Source of the DNA: Temnopleurus reevesii
Taxonomy: Eukaryota > Echinodermata > Echinoidea > Temnopleuroida > Temnopleuridae
DNA: 64,000 bases
Assembly: GCA_036244855.1 (NCBI GenBank)
Contig: BQKZ01002391.1
Location: 1 to 64,000 of the forward strand
Direction of reading: 5' to 3'
Shown: positions 37,587-50,664 of the stretch, in pieces
How the letters are laid out: every line of letters starts with the position of its first letter
Position numbering within the stretch: position 1 is the first letter of the stretch
The notes under the pieces: model-generated
Seen by the model: only the letters and a program-made list of their open reading frames with translations
Told to the model about the DNA's origin: nothing
The model's database searches: none
Made by a program: the position numbers and the translations under genes

Positions 37587-39519
37587 CAACCCCATAAAGG
37601 AACCCCTGTCCTCAATTCCTGATGTTGATCAGTAGGTTCAAGGGAAATGCTGAGTTCCTTACAAAGACGTGATTCCTGGAGAACCAGCATGATACACAGT
37701 CACACCCTACACTCATTAGCAATTTACTCAAAGATCAAGCTGTCGTGTTCAGCTGAAATACACTATTGCAGTGCATTGGTTCAATCGCTATGCCAAAACT
37801 ACAGAGGTCCCGGGATGGACTCCCAGCCCTTTCATACCACAAGACGTTAACGGATTGAAGTTGCTGCTGCTTTGTTTGGAGCGTAAATCCCTAAAAATGA
37901 AAGAACAAAGTCAAACTGGTGTTGCTTTACAGCGTCAGCCTGGCCCTAAATCTTCATTGGCAAATATCATTTCAATGTGAATGGACAAGTTTGAAAATTG
38001 GTTTATGAATTTCTTAAATTTTGTCTATTACTTGTATTGATTAGTGTAGTACAAACTTGAGGCAAAAACACAACAAATTTCAGAAATATCAGGAGTATTG
38101 TTATTCCACAAGAACCAACATGAAAACAGCTACTCTAGGTTAGTTTACACATTTAGTTTTAAAAAAAAATAGTTTGCTCGACAGCAATATTTGTTTTACC
38201 TGGTTAAAAGAATGTTTCCATCTGTGCACCATGGAATGCATTATTTCCATTTTTATATGATACTTCCTCAAATAGAAGGGAATATAAACCTATCTAACCA
38301 AAGTGGTGGTATGTTCCGTCGCACTTATCTATTTCTTCAAGATCCTTTGAATGTCTGATACTATAAAATAGTTTGACAGTTGTAACATTAAATCCATAAA
38401 TCCTTTTGTTGAAAACGTTCCTGGTCCCGGAAAAGAAAACTTTTTTAATCATCAATCACAGCTTTTCACTAAATGTATGTGCTTTTTGGACCACATACGG
38501 TAGGTGCACATAATTGTTGTCAATAATCCTTTTGCATGGTATCTATCCAGTATCTTTTGTGTTAGTAGATTTCGTAGTTTCATGACAACGGAATAATATC
38601 TGCGATATTCCTTCCTGCTAATTGGCTAATAATTTCTATTGTTTTAACTTCAACTTCAATGATTGCAATCACAATGTTGGCCAAGCCTAGTGCAAATCCC
38701 CATCCAAGGGCATTTACGCCAGACTTGAGCACTACATTTCTGAGAGTTTAGTGACAAAAGGCTCTCAGGCACATACTTAGTTTCAGTGCTTTATCCTCAA
38801 AGCAGTTCCTTTAAACAACCTTCTGCTTGGTATACAATAATTCCTTGATATGTCACAGCAAATCCCTTCTCCCTTGAGACAAAGAATCACAGCAAATGCA
38901 GCTATGTAGCATTGTTTCCTGTCACGGAATAAACAAAGGTCTCGGATATTGACAAATCATTTCAAGTATGCTCGCTCAAACTTTTGCAGCTGACAATATG
39001 TTTGAGCTCCAATGCCACAAGTATGCTAATTACAGTAGCGTCAATATGAATATTGTATGAGAGCTACGACATCAAATCATTATGCCAATCATTACTCATG
39101 TAATTTACATTAAACCATATGATCATTGGTCAAATGGAGATCAATTACATTTTTTCCGGTTAGAGCCATGACTATGTTCATCGCGCCTGAGGCACTAGAT
39201 GCATAGAGTGACCACAGAGTAGTAATGGCATATCATCACAGATTATAGGAATGAAACATGTGTTATAATGAGATACTGAGCAATGATTCCTTTTCACACA
39301 TTTCTATAAACCCTCTAATGTATGTGGTTAATAGTTGGACAAGTTTGCGATTTATTATTTATACTAGGAGTCAAGGTCAACTTTGTGCTTTCCACAATTT
39401 ACAGTTTCATCGTTCACAGTTGATTGAATCAAAATTTAAAAAAAAATCATCCTAAATTTATTTCCATTTTGTAAAAACATTAAAATTATTCGATAAAAAT
39501 GTACGAAATGCTGCAAATA

Positions 39520-39930
39520 AATAATATTAATAATAATACTTATATAGCGCAGAAAATATATTAATATGTTCTACTGCATTAAAAAGACTCCTATTTAAGT
39601 AAAGACATGAGTGGTAAAGTAGACTTATTATAATGGTGTGTCAAAAAGATATGTTTTAAGCTTTCATTTGAATGCGTTTAGTGAGGATGAATTTTGTATA
39701 TGTTGGTTGATTAATATAATTTTGCCAATGAATATGACCCAAGTATTCATGGGGATCTTTTCTACCAAGCCTCCTGGATTTTATGATTCCCCATTTTCTT
39801 ATATTGTTTTCTATGTTATGAAGTGTAGTTTTCTATGTTATGAAGTGTATTTTTTACATTATGAATATCTTTAAGAAAGTGAAATAAATGAATTGAAATG
39901 AAATGAATTGAAATGAATTGAATTGAATTT
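39520..39930 (+). mobile_element. Probable SINE/LINE copy with GAATT-rich tail
   Basis: Starts near AATAATAATACTTATATAGCGC and ends in GAAATGAAATGAATTGAAAT followed by GAATTGAATTGAATT, a simple-repeat tail typical of some non-LTR retroposons. No coding part seen; limits are approximate. Confidence 0.45.
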
Positions 39931-41166
39931 GCAACTTCATTTACCAATAGACCTGCTTTAATTCATGTTAGAAAGTGTCATTTTATCAGAAACACACATT
40001 CTCTTCCGCTATCCCCACATGAAAACAGACGAGGTTGAATGTAGCATTACAGCCGTTTGTTTCCTTCCTACGATGACATCAAAAATTGCCAGACCACATG
40101 ATCATGTAAAAATAAATTTGCTGGATTAATTTTCTGATTTCCCAATGCTCCATCATGTGATGTAGCCAAAATGACGTCTCAAGCCAGCTAACTGCTCTCG
40201 TTCTAAGAGAGATTCAATAATACTTTATGTTTCGCAAGTTACAAAGGAACATTCAATGATGAAAAATGACAATGATAACAGCAATAGGAAAATACAGAAT
40301 GTTTAACTCGCATAGAAAATATTTAAGGGAGTTTTAGCCAAAATTCCAACAAAAAAAATTAAGAAAAATTTGTAAGACATTACTCTGAGTAATCGGCATG
40401 ATCGGCCAGCAGAAGTCGAAGCAAAAGCGATGCAAGAACCCATCATCATCTCCATGTCAGCAGTCTTGTCGATATGTCAGTTTCATGCAATGCCTCTGCA
40501 CCCCTGCAAAGATTTTCTCCCACTAGGGTATGTCAAGGCTTTTGGGTGTGAACGACTAAATTAAGATTAATGAGGATTTTCTTAATAAGCTAAAAAGGTA
40601 ATCTGCGCCCTACAAACTATAACCCTGAACAAAATATTACCCTTGAAATATGTAGTCCATAATATGCAGAAATGCTTAACAGGGTCATAGTGTCAATGAC
40701 ATTTCAAAATTTGATGTGTACTTATTCAAGATTACTGTAAGATTACAAAAATAGCTAATTTTGTATGAATCATAAAAAATAAATGTCTACATTGTTTCGG
40801 AATAAACTATGACCGTTAGCATATAAAAATGGTATTTTGAGACAAAACTATTTAAACAAATTTCGTTAGAGATAAAGAATATATGAAAGACTTAAATATG
40901 AACTAAAACTACCTTTTTGTATGATACTGAAATGAATGGTGTAAAAGTGAGATAATGCATACACAAGACATTAAACCATTATCTTATTAAAGAGACTGTA
41001 AAATCAAATGTGATTGAACGGAGCAGTTGATGTGCACTGGTCAAATAAAAATGTTGTAACATGCTCACATATTTCCTAAGAAATACACATCACACACTTT
41101 CGCGGACACCCCCACGAATTCATATACCAAATTATGATGGGAACTGTCAAGAAACCTTTCTCTTAC

Positions 41167-41253
41167 CCATGATGAAATCCTAGTGTTTCCATTACTCAAA
41201 GGTACCTCTTCTGGCGCCATAACAACTACTGATTCCAACTTAATGTCCAAACA
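41167..41253 (-). CDS. Candidate first coding exon of the PH gene
   Basis: 87 bp between acceptor GATTTTCCCAG and donor GTAAGA, open in the frame that joins exon A at phase 0. An ATG at 41220-41218 would give an 18-residue start, MAPEEVPLSNGNTRISSW, running directly into D-R-M-S-S-R of exon A. If so, the 33 bases before the ATG are 5' untranslated and another noncoding exon lies upstream. Support is only splice signals, phase and plausible composition; such a short exon could be chance. Alternatives are the ATG inside exon A or a different 5' exon. Confidence 0.35.
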
Positions 41254-42141
41254 CTGGGAAAATCCTCACCATCAACCCATCAATAAAAACAACATCATCA
41301 CAAAATGATCAAAAAATTTGATCACTGAAATCAAACCGCTCCCCAGCTGATATAAAAGGAACGCCAAATGACACACACAGGCATCCAGGAAATCATCACA
41401 AACCGGGGTAAAAATATTGGCTCAAAAGTTCCGTTTATATGCTCCCATCCTTAATCAGAAATCAAAGCTGAGGATTTTTTCTGTGGATGCGTTGTTACGT
41501 GTGTCATCCTCTAAAGAATTATCCATATTAACAAGCTCAGCAGCACCCCACGAGGCGTTTTCCAAATAAATTTTTTCAAAGCAATCTATCTCGGAGAAGT
41601 CTTAAAGAAGATCAACTACCCCTTACATCACAAGGGCAAGCAATGACAGATGCTATTCAGTTAATTACAACTTTTTAGCTAAAACGACGCCAAGTGATCG
41701 CTATCTCTTCCTTTTCTCCGAGGGATCACTTTCCGAAGGTTTGTTACGAGCTGTCTATTGTTGCTCAATAGGCAATTAGACTTGTATCAGTTTACAGATA
41801 CTCCTCTGAGTAATGTTCATAGAACCACATACATATCACATCTGATTTGTTTTTACATGTTGAGATAGTGAATGATCTAACTTTCATTGATGTTTTCCAG
41901 AAATAGACCAGACTTTCAAGGGCTATAAGAATATGCACTGCTACTGATCTATAAGGAAAGATATTCCATCGCCCCTTATAAGTATTATGTAATATAATTA
42001 CTGAAGTAGTCATCAAATACAGTCACTTCCAGCTCATTTTGATCATTTCCCATCAATATATAAAGGATATGTGGTAAAAGATTTACAGGGCGTGCAGATG
42101 TGTCATTTTGATTGCTGCTATGCGACGAAAAACTGGAAGCA

Positions 42142-42786
42142 AAAACATCCCAGACATAACTATAAAGTACAGTTTTAAGGGGTGAAAATATTACAAGCCT
42201 CTGAAATATCAGAATACTCTCTAAGAATATGAGTGAAAAATCCTCATTTCGTAAATAAGCAATTACGAAAAGATAGATCTCTGAGTGATCTCTTAAGTAA
42301 CTCCAATAAAAAAATAAATTACTTTTTATGTCAAGAAAGTAATGTGAACGGCAAAATAATGACTTGGCTAAGAATTAGGTGATTTAAAGATGTTAGGGTG
42401 GAACCGACACTTTCACATTCCTTTATAGAATATAGACTTGAAATGAAAGAAACTTCACATTAATGTTATATTCATGATTTTGGATGGAAAATCCTATACC
42501 AAAACATCTGCCTTTTATTTGCTGATGGTAAATTTGAGATGGCAATCTTTAAATCCATTGCAGTATAAAGTTAAACTATGCGCAATCATCACCTGATGTG
42601 AACATACCACTATCATATCTTTTTTAATTCCTACAAAAAAAATATACTTAAAAAAAAATATATTTTTGCTGAATAGCATATTCTAATCTTTTTAAGATGA
42701 ATCTTTGAAATCAATGGCCATCAGACTCCCACTTACAATTATCATTTGATTGTATCCATAGACACTTCAGTGTACAATATTGAAAC
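42142..42786. repeat. 645-bp block, first copy (ends at N)
   Basis: Matches 42788-43435 with scattered substitutions and small indels, and ends at the N at 42787. Looks like two haplotypes left side by side. Confidence 0.9.
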
Positions 42787-42787
42787 N

Positions 42788-43435
42788 AAAACATCCCAGA
42801 CATAACTATAAAGTACAGTTTTAAGGGGTGAAAATATTACAAGCCTCTGAAATATCAGAATACTCTCTAAGAATATGAGTGAAAAATCCTCATTTCGTAA
42901 ATAAGCAATTACGAAAAGATAGATCTCTGAGTGATCTCTTAAGTAACTCCAATAAAAAAATAAATTACTTTTTATGTCAAGAAAGTAATGTGAACGGCAA
43001 AATAATGACTTGGCTAAGAATTAGGTGATTTAAAGATGTTAGGGTGGAACCGACACTTTCACGTCCCTTTATATAGAATATATACTTCAAATGAAAGAAA
43101 CTTTACATTAATGTTATACTCATGATTTTGGATGGAAAATCCTATATCACAATATCTACATTTCATTTGCTGATGGTAAACTTGAGATGGTAATCTTTAA
43201 ATCTATTGCAGTATAAAATTAAACTATGCACAATCATCACCTGATATGAACATACTACTATCATATCTTTTTTAATTCCTACAAAAAAAAATATACTTTT
43301 TTTTAAATACATTTTTGCTGAATAGCATATTCTAATCTTTTTAAGATGAATCTTTGAAATCAATGGCCATCAGACTCCCACTTACAATTATCATTTGATT
43401 GTATCCATAGACACTTCAGTGTACAATATTGAAAC
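42788..43435. repeat. 648-bp block, second copy (starts after N)
   Basis: Begins at the base after the N with the same AAAACATCCCAGACATAACT as 42142. Differences include a 2-bp insertion near 43075 and an A-run length change near 43285. Confidence 0.9.
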
Positions 43436-43876
43436 TGATGTTCTGACTTCCTGTAGAAAAGATGATGTAATCCTTGATTTGCTCAATTTGAATTAAAAGT
43501 AAAATTTCAAACATTTGGTACAAAGTTGTGGTATATAATAATCACCGGATGTGAATATACAGACAATGACCTACATCAAGTATCAACCACATTAAATATT
43601 ACAATCAACAGACTATGAAATCCTGTTATAATCAATCTAAAGATTCTTGATGTTCGTGTGCTGAAAGTGAATTTGAGGTAGAATTTTAGAATTGTTGTCT
43701 ATTTTAATTGTGGTGTGCACAATCATTATCTGGTCAACGTGAATGTAGAGTATATTCCATGTACCATTGCTCCATCTCATAAATTTTTCTAACGATGCAA
43801 TAAAAGCTACTGTTACAAGCTACAATAACTTCTGAAGTTATATATTCAAATTGCTGAATGTGAATTTGACATATTA

Positions 43877-44140
43877 ACTTTCAATTTCAATTTCATTTAT
43901 TTCACATTTGCATTAAAAAACAATAACAACATACAAAAGGCATAATGTAATAGAAAGATAATACACAAATATAGAACAAATACAAATGTGAGGGATATAC
44001 AAAGGCCAAAGGCCTATTGAGGTATATCCCTTAAAAAATACAAAACATTGTGCAAGATAAAGAACAATAAAAACTTTGATCTTAATGGCTGTAAGCGTTG
44101 TACAATCATACACCCACAAGGGTGTACGATCATCATCTGA
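43877..44140 (-). mobile_element. Probable retroposon copy, reverse orientation
   Basis: Starts TTCAATTTCAATTTCATTTA, the reverse complement of a GAAAT/GAATT tail, followed by sequence containing AAAGGCCTATTGAGGTATAT. Only a tail-like end is identifiable; the far limit is a guess. Confidence 0.4.
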
Positions 44141-44753
44141 TGTGAACATACATGTAGAGTCAATGACATGGAATAAGACTTTATTTCATAAAGCCCCAGT
44201 CACATAGAAGCCTAGATTAAAAATGACTATTTGTCTATTTGAGTCATAATTAATCTTCATATGCCCCTGCATTATAAATCAAAGAAAAAGAAAACGATCA
44301 TCTGAGCTTTCTCAACACCTCATCATTTTTTATACAGGTCTCTGTGATGTATATGTGTGTTGAGAATGTAAGCTGAACCCATTAGCAAAGTTGAGGTGAA
44401 ACTAAGGTGAAATTATCATGACCAAAAAGCAACATCATCCTGCCTAAAATAACTTCTAATAACATCATGTGGGACCAAATCATCACAAAGGAAGATTTTT
44501 CAAACTAAAATTAATTCCTTGATGAATAGATATTGATCTGATGAATGGATTTGCTAAAGCTATAACAACAAATAAATATAAGTGTACATTCACAAATTTG
44601 TGGGTTTGTTTAGTCACACTTTTCTGAGTGTTAATTCTTTTGGTCTTCAGAGGTAGAAGTATACCCTTTCATGTATAAATAGCACAAAGGCTGACCACAA
44701 AGACCACATAGGATTCATACCTGGTATAAGGTAAATCCTTTGACGGTTAACCG

Positions 44754-45885
44754 AGACCCCATTTACACCAACTTTCAGGCTTGTTACAGGCCAGTTAAGA
44801 TAAACTAAGACCCCGGTTACATAGAACGGGCTAGCCCATACCTGGCCTAGGCCAGGTATGGGCCTGGCCCGTTTCACCTGGTTACACAGCTAGACCAGGG
44901 TCAGCTACAGGCTAGCCCGGGCTAGCCCGGTCTTGCTGTGTAACTGCTCCTGAGACCAACGGGCCAGACCACTTTCGTATTGCGACTGTACTCGTTTTGA
45001 ACGTTAGAAAGTTGTGGTGCTTTCATGTAAACAATCAGCGGCGCGAACACAATAGAAAATCTTTCCATTAACATCAACAAAAGACCACAAAAAGCGGGCC
45101 CATCGGTCTACACTCGGTTACACAGCGAGACCGGGCTAGCTCGGGGCTGGCCTAGGCCGATCCTAATAGGTGGACCAAAAACGGACTCGCTTAGGTCGGG
45201 GTAAGGTCCGGGTAAGGTCCTTTTGGAGCGGTTACACAGCGGCCCTGGCCTAGGCTAGCCCCGGACTCGCTGTGTAACCGGGGTCTAAGACCCTGATTAC
45301 ACTAGCTTTCAGGCAAGTTCAAGGCCAGCCCAAGGTTAACCTTTACTTTGTGTAATTACACACAAGTATAAATACATCCAATTTGATTGTAATCATATTT
45401 GGACAAACTTTCATAGCTGGTGCTAGCCTGCTTTGATCCATGCAAGCGGATTGCGGATTTGCATTAACATTTTTTTTCAAGCAATTTGTTTATTAAGATA
45501 ATACTTCTTCTAATATTCATGTTATGCACTGTTTGCTTTTGATTTTGACAGGAAGTCATCTTAGTCTGCAATACTTTTCTTGAAATTCTGTTTGAATCAA
45601 TGGATTGTGTTATTTCTTTATATTTCTACTTTTGTATATTGAAATATCCGATGCGCGTCCCTCATTAAAATCGTTGTTTTCTGAAAACACATGTGGTATT
45701 TATGGAGAGCACCACTATAAGTAGAACATTAATTGAAGAAAGTTAATCAGTTGTCACACGATGTGCAAATATAGAACATTAGTAGAAGAACATTCTGTGT
45801 AGGCTCCCAAAATTTGTGTAATAAGTACTGCCAATGAACCTGGTCGCATATCAGTCGTAAAGTGGCCTGGCTGTGTAAATGGGAC
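44754..45885. mobile_element. Outer element of a nested pair, GACCCCATTTACAC / GTGTAAATGGGAC ends
   Basis: The left end GACCCCATTTACACCAACTT and the right end GGCTGTGTAAATGGGAC are inverted. The GC-rich element at 44809-45284 lies within it, and a second related end (GACCCTGATTACACTAGCTT, about 45289) follows directly in the same orientation as the left end. Confidence 0.5.
44809..45284. mobile_element. GC-rich MITE-like element, TAA target duplication
   Basis: GACCCCGGTTACA at the left and TGTAACCGGGGTC at the right, flanked on both sides by TAA. The interior holds many palindromic CTAGCCCGGGCTAG and GGCCTAGGCC segments and several more GTTACACAG motifs. A 3-bp TAA/TTA duplication is typical of PIF/Harbinger elements, so a nonautonomous member is plausible. 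Its GC content stands out sharply from the surrounding AT-rich DNA. Confidence 0.75.
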
Positions 45886-48263
45886 TTATACTGTATTCCC
45901 GTCAACACAGAGCCCTGCCCTTATTATACGACAGTCTGAACCTGTTGTATTGGAATGGTAGAGGAAACATCAATTATCATATCGATCTTGTGCTGAGTCA
46001 CCAGCGGGAGGAACAACAGAGACTAGCTTCACTGGGAATCAGGTATACCCTGCTATCACTGTGGTTTAAACGTGATTCAGATGGAGCAAAATAAAAGATG
46101 AAGTATCAAGATAAAAATCAAGGTATTTGTATGACAGTTTGAGTCCACAAGGGATAATACTTCTATTTGAGGCAAAAAAGGAGATATTATAACTAAATGG
46201 GTCCTCACTAACATTCATTAATTAGATCTTTTTGTGGTTCTGTCATATTTACTGTCGTCCTATGACACATCCAGAGGTTTTTTTCAGGGGGTGGGGGTAG
46301 CACATCTAGTATCAATATTAGCCAATTTTACTATTTTTTCTTTCTTCTTTTTGTTTTTGCTTGTAAAGCCATCAGCAGCCCCCCCCCCCACCTCCTTTTA
46401 GAATTGAAGAACCCTCCATCTTCTTTTAGCCTGGATCCATCCTTGTACACTCAGCTACCCTCTCTACAACCGGAGACTGGGCCCTGAGTCATTACATGGT
46501 GTAATTAGAACATTGAATTCCAGGAAAGTATGATGAGCAACTTTCACTGACTCTAAAGACATTTCGAATTGATAAAATACATATTGATGTCTTAGATTTG
46601 TGAGGAAATGTTCTGTACATTACAACCATCACTTCCTGAAAATGGCTAAAAATGGGAAATAGGTGGTCATCAATTTTGGGCAACATGCTAAGTGATGGTG
46701 TATAGTGGAGTTCACATATGATAAGGCCATGAAAAAAATTGTCTGCCTGCCCAAAGAATGATGTTTTTACCTTTTGTTTTCATATTCAACTTAGTTTTTT
46801 GTTTTTTAATAAATTTCATTTGGAAACAAAATCCATTCGCTTTAATTTTTTATTTTTGAATGAAAAAATCCGGTCTGAGCATTTCCAGAGGATCGACTGT
46901 TTGAGGCCAACCAAAGATTTCCCCTGCATATACATTTAACTATGAGTTGTACCAAGTTGGCTGCCAAACATAACAACAAGCAAGTACATCACAACTTGTT
47001 TTCATATTGCTTGTGCTACAACCCTCCTCTGTAAAGGATATAACAATTCTTTGAAGCAATCTCTTTCAAAATCAAAATTTCCTCCCATAAGAATTGAAGA
47101 TTAGATTTAATAAGAAATATATATCAGACTCTATTAAAACAAAGTAGGTTAATGAAGTGTTTCTGTGTGCCTCAGCACATGTCTTTCCATGCGTGTCACT
47201 CATGACTTGACAGACTTCAGAATTGTATTGACATACATGAGCTGGATTAGTCAACGGAGCAGCTAAGAATCTCAGTGCCTAAAATACACATATCTTGAGT
47301 TTAACTCATGTCATATCATAAGATGCTTAAAGATGGTAGTTGGTCTTCCTTTCTTTGCTACCTGAGAAACCAACCAAACACAGAAAGATCTTTGTTGAAT
47401 TGTGATAGGATTTTTTGTGCTAATACAATTTGGAGTGAATGTCATCATTTATCATGTCCGATTTATAAATCAAATCCACATTCGCAAGCATTCAACTTAC
47501 ATTGAAGCAAAATCCTGCTATCTTATCATAGCATAAGGTTTACAAATAACAAATCATTCATTCTCATCATTTCCCTAAAAATTATCATGTGACACAAAAT
47601 CTTGGATTTCTCATTCACATTTAGTTTATGCACTTTAATCAAGAATGGAACGAATAGCAAAACATAAATGGCATTATAAATTACAATTAAAAATGTTTAA
47701 AAAGGTCAAAGATTATTCCAATATATTTGTAAACATTTGACACAAAGATATCAACTTATTTATTTATTTATTTTGTATTCCGATATATTTATACAGGTAC
47801 AAATGATCAGCAATCCGCTGTTTTACATCAATGTCCTGATAAGATATCAAGAATTATTTTATGCAAGATATTTATCACTAGAAAAATTTTCATGAACATA
47901 CATGCATCATGAATGGCAGTGCAATTCATAACATCCCATGTATCTCAACCTTGCAGTAAAACTCATTTTCATTCCCTGCCTTGGCTGCAATATACTCCTC
48001 TCATGTCCTCCATCACGATCTTAAACTTTCAATTTCCTGGTAAATTAGCCGGTAATTTGTTCTATAGAATCTGATTCTGAGGTGCTAGTATCCCTGAGGA
48101 AGGGGCTTTGAAAGAAGGGGCATCTAGCAGCAAGATTGAAAGGCTTGTGGTTTATTGTCCCGACATTTCTTTCCTGAAATGTTTGCAAAATTGAAAAGGA
48201 ACAAGGCTGATGCTACATAGATAGGCATTTTGTACAGATGTCTGCTTTTAAAAAATGTAACTT

Positions 48264-48784
48264 AAAGCCCAAGTAAAGTTTTGGTAAAAGCGAATATTTT
48301 TATCGCCAAATTTTGTCTTCAAATCTATCTGAAATGAAATATAGTATCATGAAAATGTTGCACAAAAGATTGTGCAAAAAATGAACGAGTTTTGGAAAAG
48401 CTATATCCTATAATATGCAAAATATTTAAGTGCTGTGTCCCCCGACACTAATTCAATATTTTCTTTCTTGATAAAGGACAACTTCTCATGCACAGAATTG
48501 GATGAAAATATCAGAAGTTCATCGTTATGTATACCTTTTTATCATTCTATCGTCAACTCTCGAAAATTACTTTGCATACGCCCGATTATGACAAGCAAAA
48601 TATTGTTATAACCAAGAGAGGGCGCTTAATATGATTTAGGGGTCAAATTCAAATTTTCAAAAGAAACAGATCGTAAAAAAGTATGCTATGGTCTCAAAAT
48701 GTGTATAAGAATTATATGTCGTGATAAACGTCCCCAAAATTCATATTTCTTAGTCTTTACCAAAACTATATATACTTGGGCTTT
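48264..48784. mobile_element. 521-bp element with AAAGCCCAAGTA termini
   Basis: Left AAAGCCCAAGTAAAGTTTTG-GTAAA and right TTTACCAAAACTATATATAC-TTGGGCTTT are inverted repeats of about 25-28 bp. No coding frame inside, so nonautonomous. Confidence 0.85.
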
Positions 48785-49659
48785 GAAGAATACATGGTAT
48801 TCAGCACAATTCACACATTAGGAAGATCTGATGGAAAAATGAGCAGCTATCTTTATTTGTGAATTGCACACTTTGACAATCTGAAAAGGGTAAATTGCAG
48901 CTGAAAGTATATCCCGAACCATGATACTACCCTCAAATATCTAAGTAAGATGTGAATATAACCTTATATTGGATATCTTATAGGATTATGATCTCTAGTG
49001 CTATCCCTAAATTGTTGATCTGTTGAACAACAAGATTTCCTTTGAACTATGATGATGCCAGGTGTGGATTGCTTTTTTTTGTTTTTTGTTATTGATAAAT
49101 GTCAAATTTTACAAGCAAGGGGTCTTGAGGTATAACAGAAAAACTTAATAATGGGAGTTTCATGCTAACAAAACATAGTTTTGACATCTTCTCATCTACA
49201 TCAAAATTTGATTGCTAGAATGAACTCGATACTAAGTGTAAACATACATCGTGAACAATGAAAGAGCAGATCTACACTACACTTTATCTTCACTTGTTAA
49301 TTCTGAACATATCTCCTCCTGTCTCCCCCTCTCCCTGCACCTTCCAACTCAAATAGGCTTAAATTCTTAGCATAGGATACCGGCCAATATTTATATTTGG
49401 GAGGAAAAAACCTGGGGAAAGCATTTTGTTGAAAGTTTATTCCTGTCCGGTTCCCCGCTGACGATTGCCAGAAGTATTAAAGGACAACATTGGCTCCCAG
49501 AGGAGTTTGAATGATCGGTGTGACTCAGTCGAGAGCTACAGGAAGCCAGCTCATCTCTTACTTCCTGGGACCAGGGAGTTCACGTATGCACACAGTTTGA
49601 TGTTTGGCCCCTTACAAAGGGGGGTAAGGTAACAATAGGCGGAATTGAACTATCCTAAA

Positions 49660-50080
49660 TTCGAAAAATCTTGAGATTCTAGTCCAATCAACCAATCCAT
49701 TCTAACACATAAATTTTAATCTTAAAATTCCAGAAACCATATCCGAATATAGGAACCTCATTTTCGAACGTCTAAGTTTATGGACAAAATGGATGATAGA
49801 CCAAAAGTATGATAACCTTGAAATTCCAGAAGCCATGTCTGCATAAGAATTCGGAGATATCGATATAAAAAAAAACATTATATAGAGGTCAATTTCAGAC
49901 ATCTCTGTTTATGAACGAAATGGATGCTAGACCAAGGCCATAATAATCTTGAAATTCTACAAACAATATCTGCATATAAAGTTTGAGAAAGCCGAATCAA
50001 GAAAGCCGAATCAAGAAAAAATTAGATAAAGGTCATTTTTGTAACATTTCGGTTATGGGCGAAATGGATGCTAGACTTAA
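49660..50080. repeat. Diverged tandem repeat, ~131-143-bp period
   Basis: TTGAAATTCCAGAAGCCAT-like segments at about 49721, 49816 and 49947, and ATGGATGCTAGACCAA-like segments at about 49789, 49920 and 50063. A short exact doubling of GAAAGCCGAATCAA lies at 49986-50014. Confidence 0.8.
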
Positions 50081-50535
50081 TTGTCTGTTTAAAAAAAAAG
50101 CTATACTGCATCATTCTGCTCTGTTTAAGCTTATTGATGGGATAGTACACTATTTTCCCCAATACACAAGATGTCTCAATTAAAATATATGTTGAGGTTC
50201 GGCCAGTGAAATGGCATGCCAATCATGTCTGCACTGCAAATGCTGCAATATATCTGATCAGGTCATTTCTGTTAGAAACAGTGTGCTAATTCAAAAACCT
50301 AGGATAGTACAGACGCCCATAAGAGTCTGGGGTAAAGAATGTTCCAGTTCTGGAGACGGCCCCCTCCAACAAGGGGGTAACAGGCATTCCTGTCAATGAT
50401 TCATTTTCCTATTGAGCTGATTTTACAAGCCAAACAGTCAAGGTTGTCTTTTGTTGGAATTAAAGAATAGTTCCAGAACTAACCTGCTACATTTTGAATT
50501 CAACTTTCAATCAAATGATATTCACTTTCATTAAG

Positions 50536-50664
50536 TCCCGGTCACATGGGGCCTCTGAAGCAACAGGATTCAACACGACTCTTTGTCCTGAGGCAGTTAA
50601 CTGTGAATTAACAAAGAGTCGTGTGGAATCGTGTTGCTTCCGGGGCTCTATGTGACGGGGACCT
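50536..50664. mobile_element. Hairpin MITE M1, copy 1
   Basis: Left AGTCCCGGTCACATGGGGCC then GAAGCAACAGGATTCAACAC and GACTCTTTG; right CAAAGAGTC, GTGTGGAATCGTGTTGCTTC and GGGGCTCTATGTGACGGGGACC. Nearly complete fold. TTA flanks both ends, compatible with a 3-bp target duplication. Confidence 0.85.

Larger units (their letters stand above)
36823..41166. other. Upstream of exon A: intron if the 41-kb exon is real
   Basis: Contains an 80-bp inverted-repeat element (37507-37586) and a likely retroposon copy with a GAATT-rich tail (about 39520-39930). Otherwise noncoding. A GC-richer patch at 40375-40530 could be an alternative 5' exon. Confidence 0.5.
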
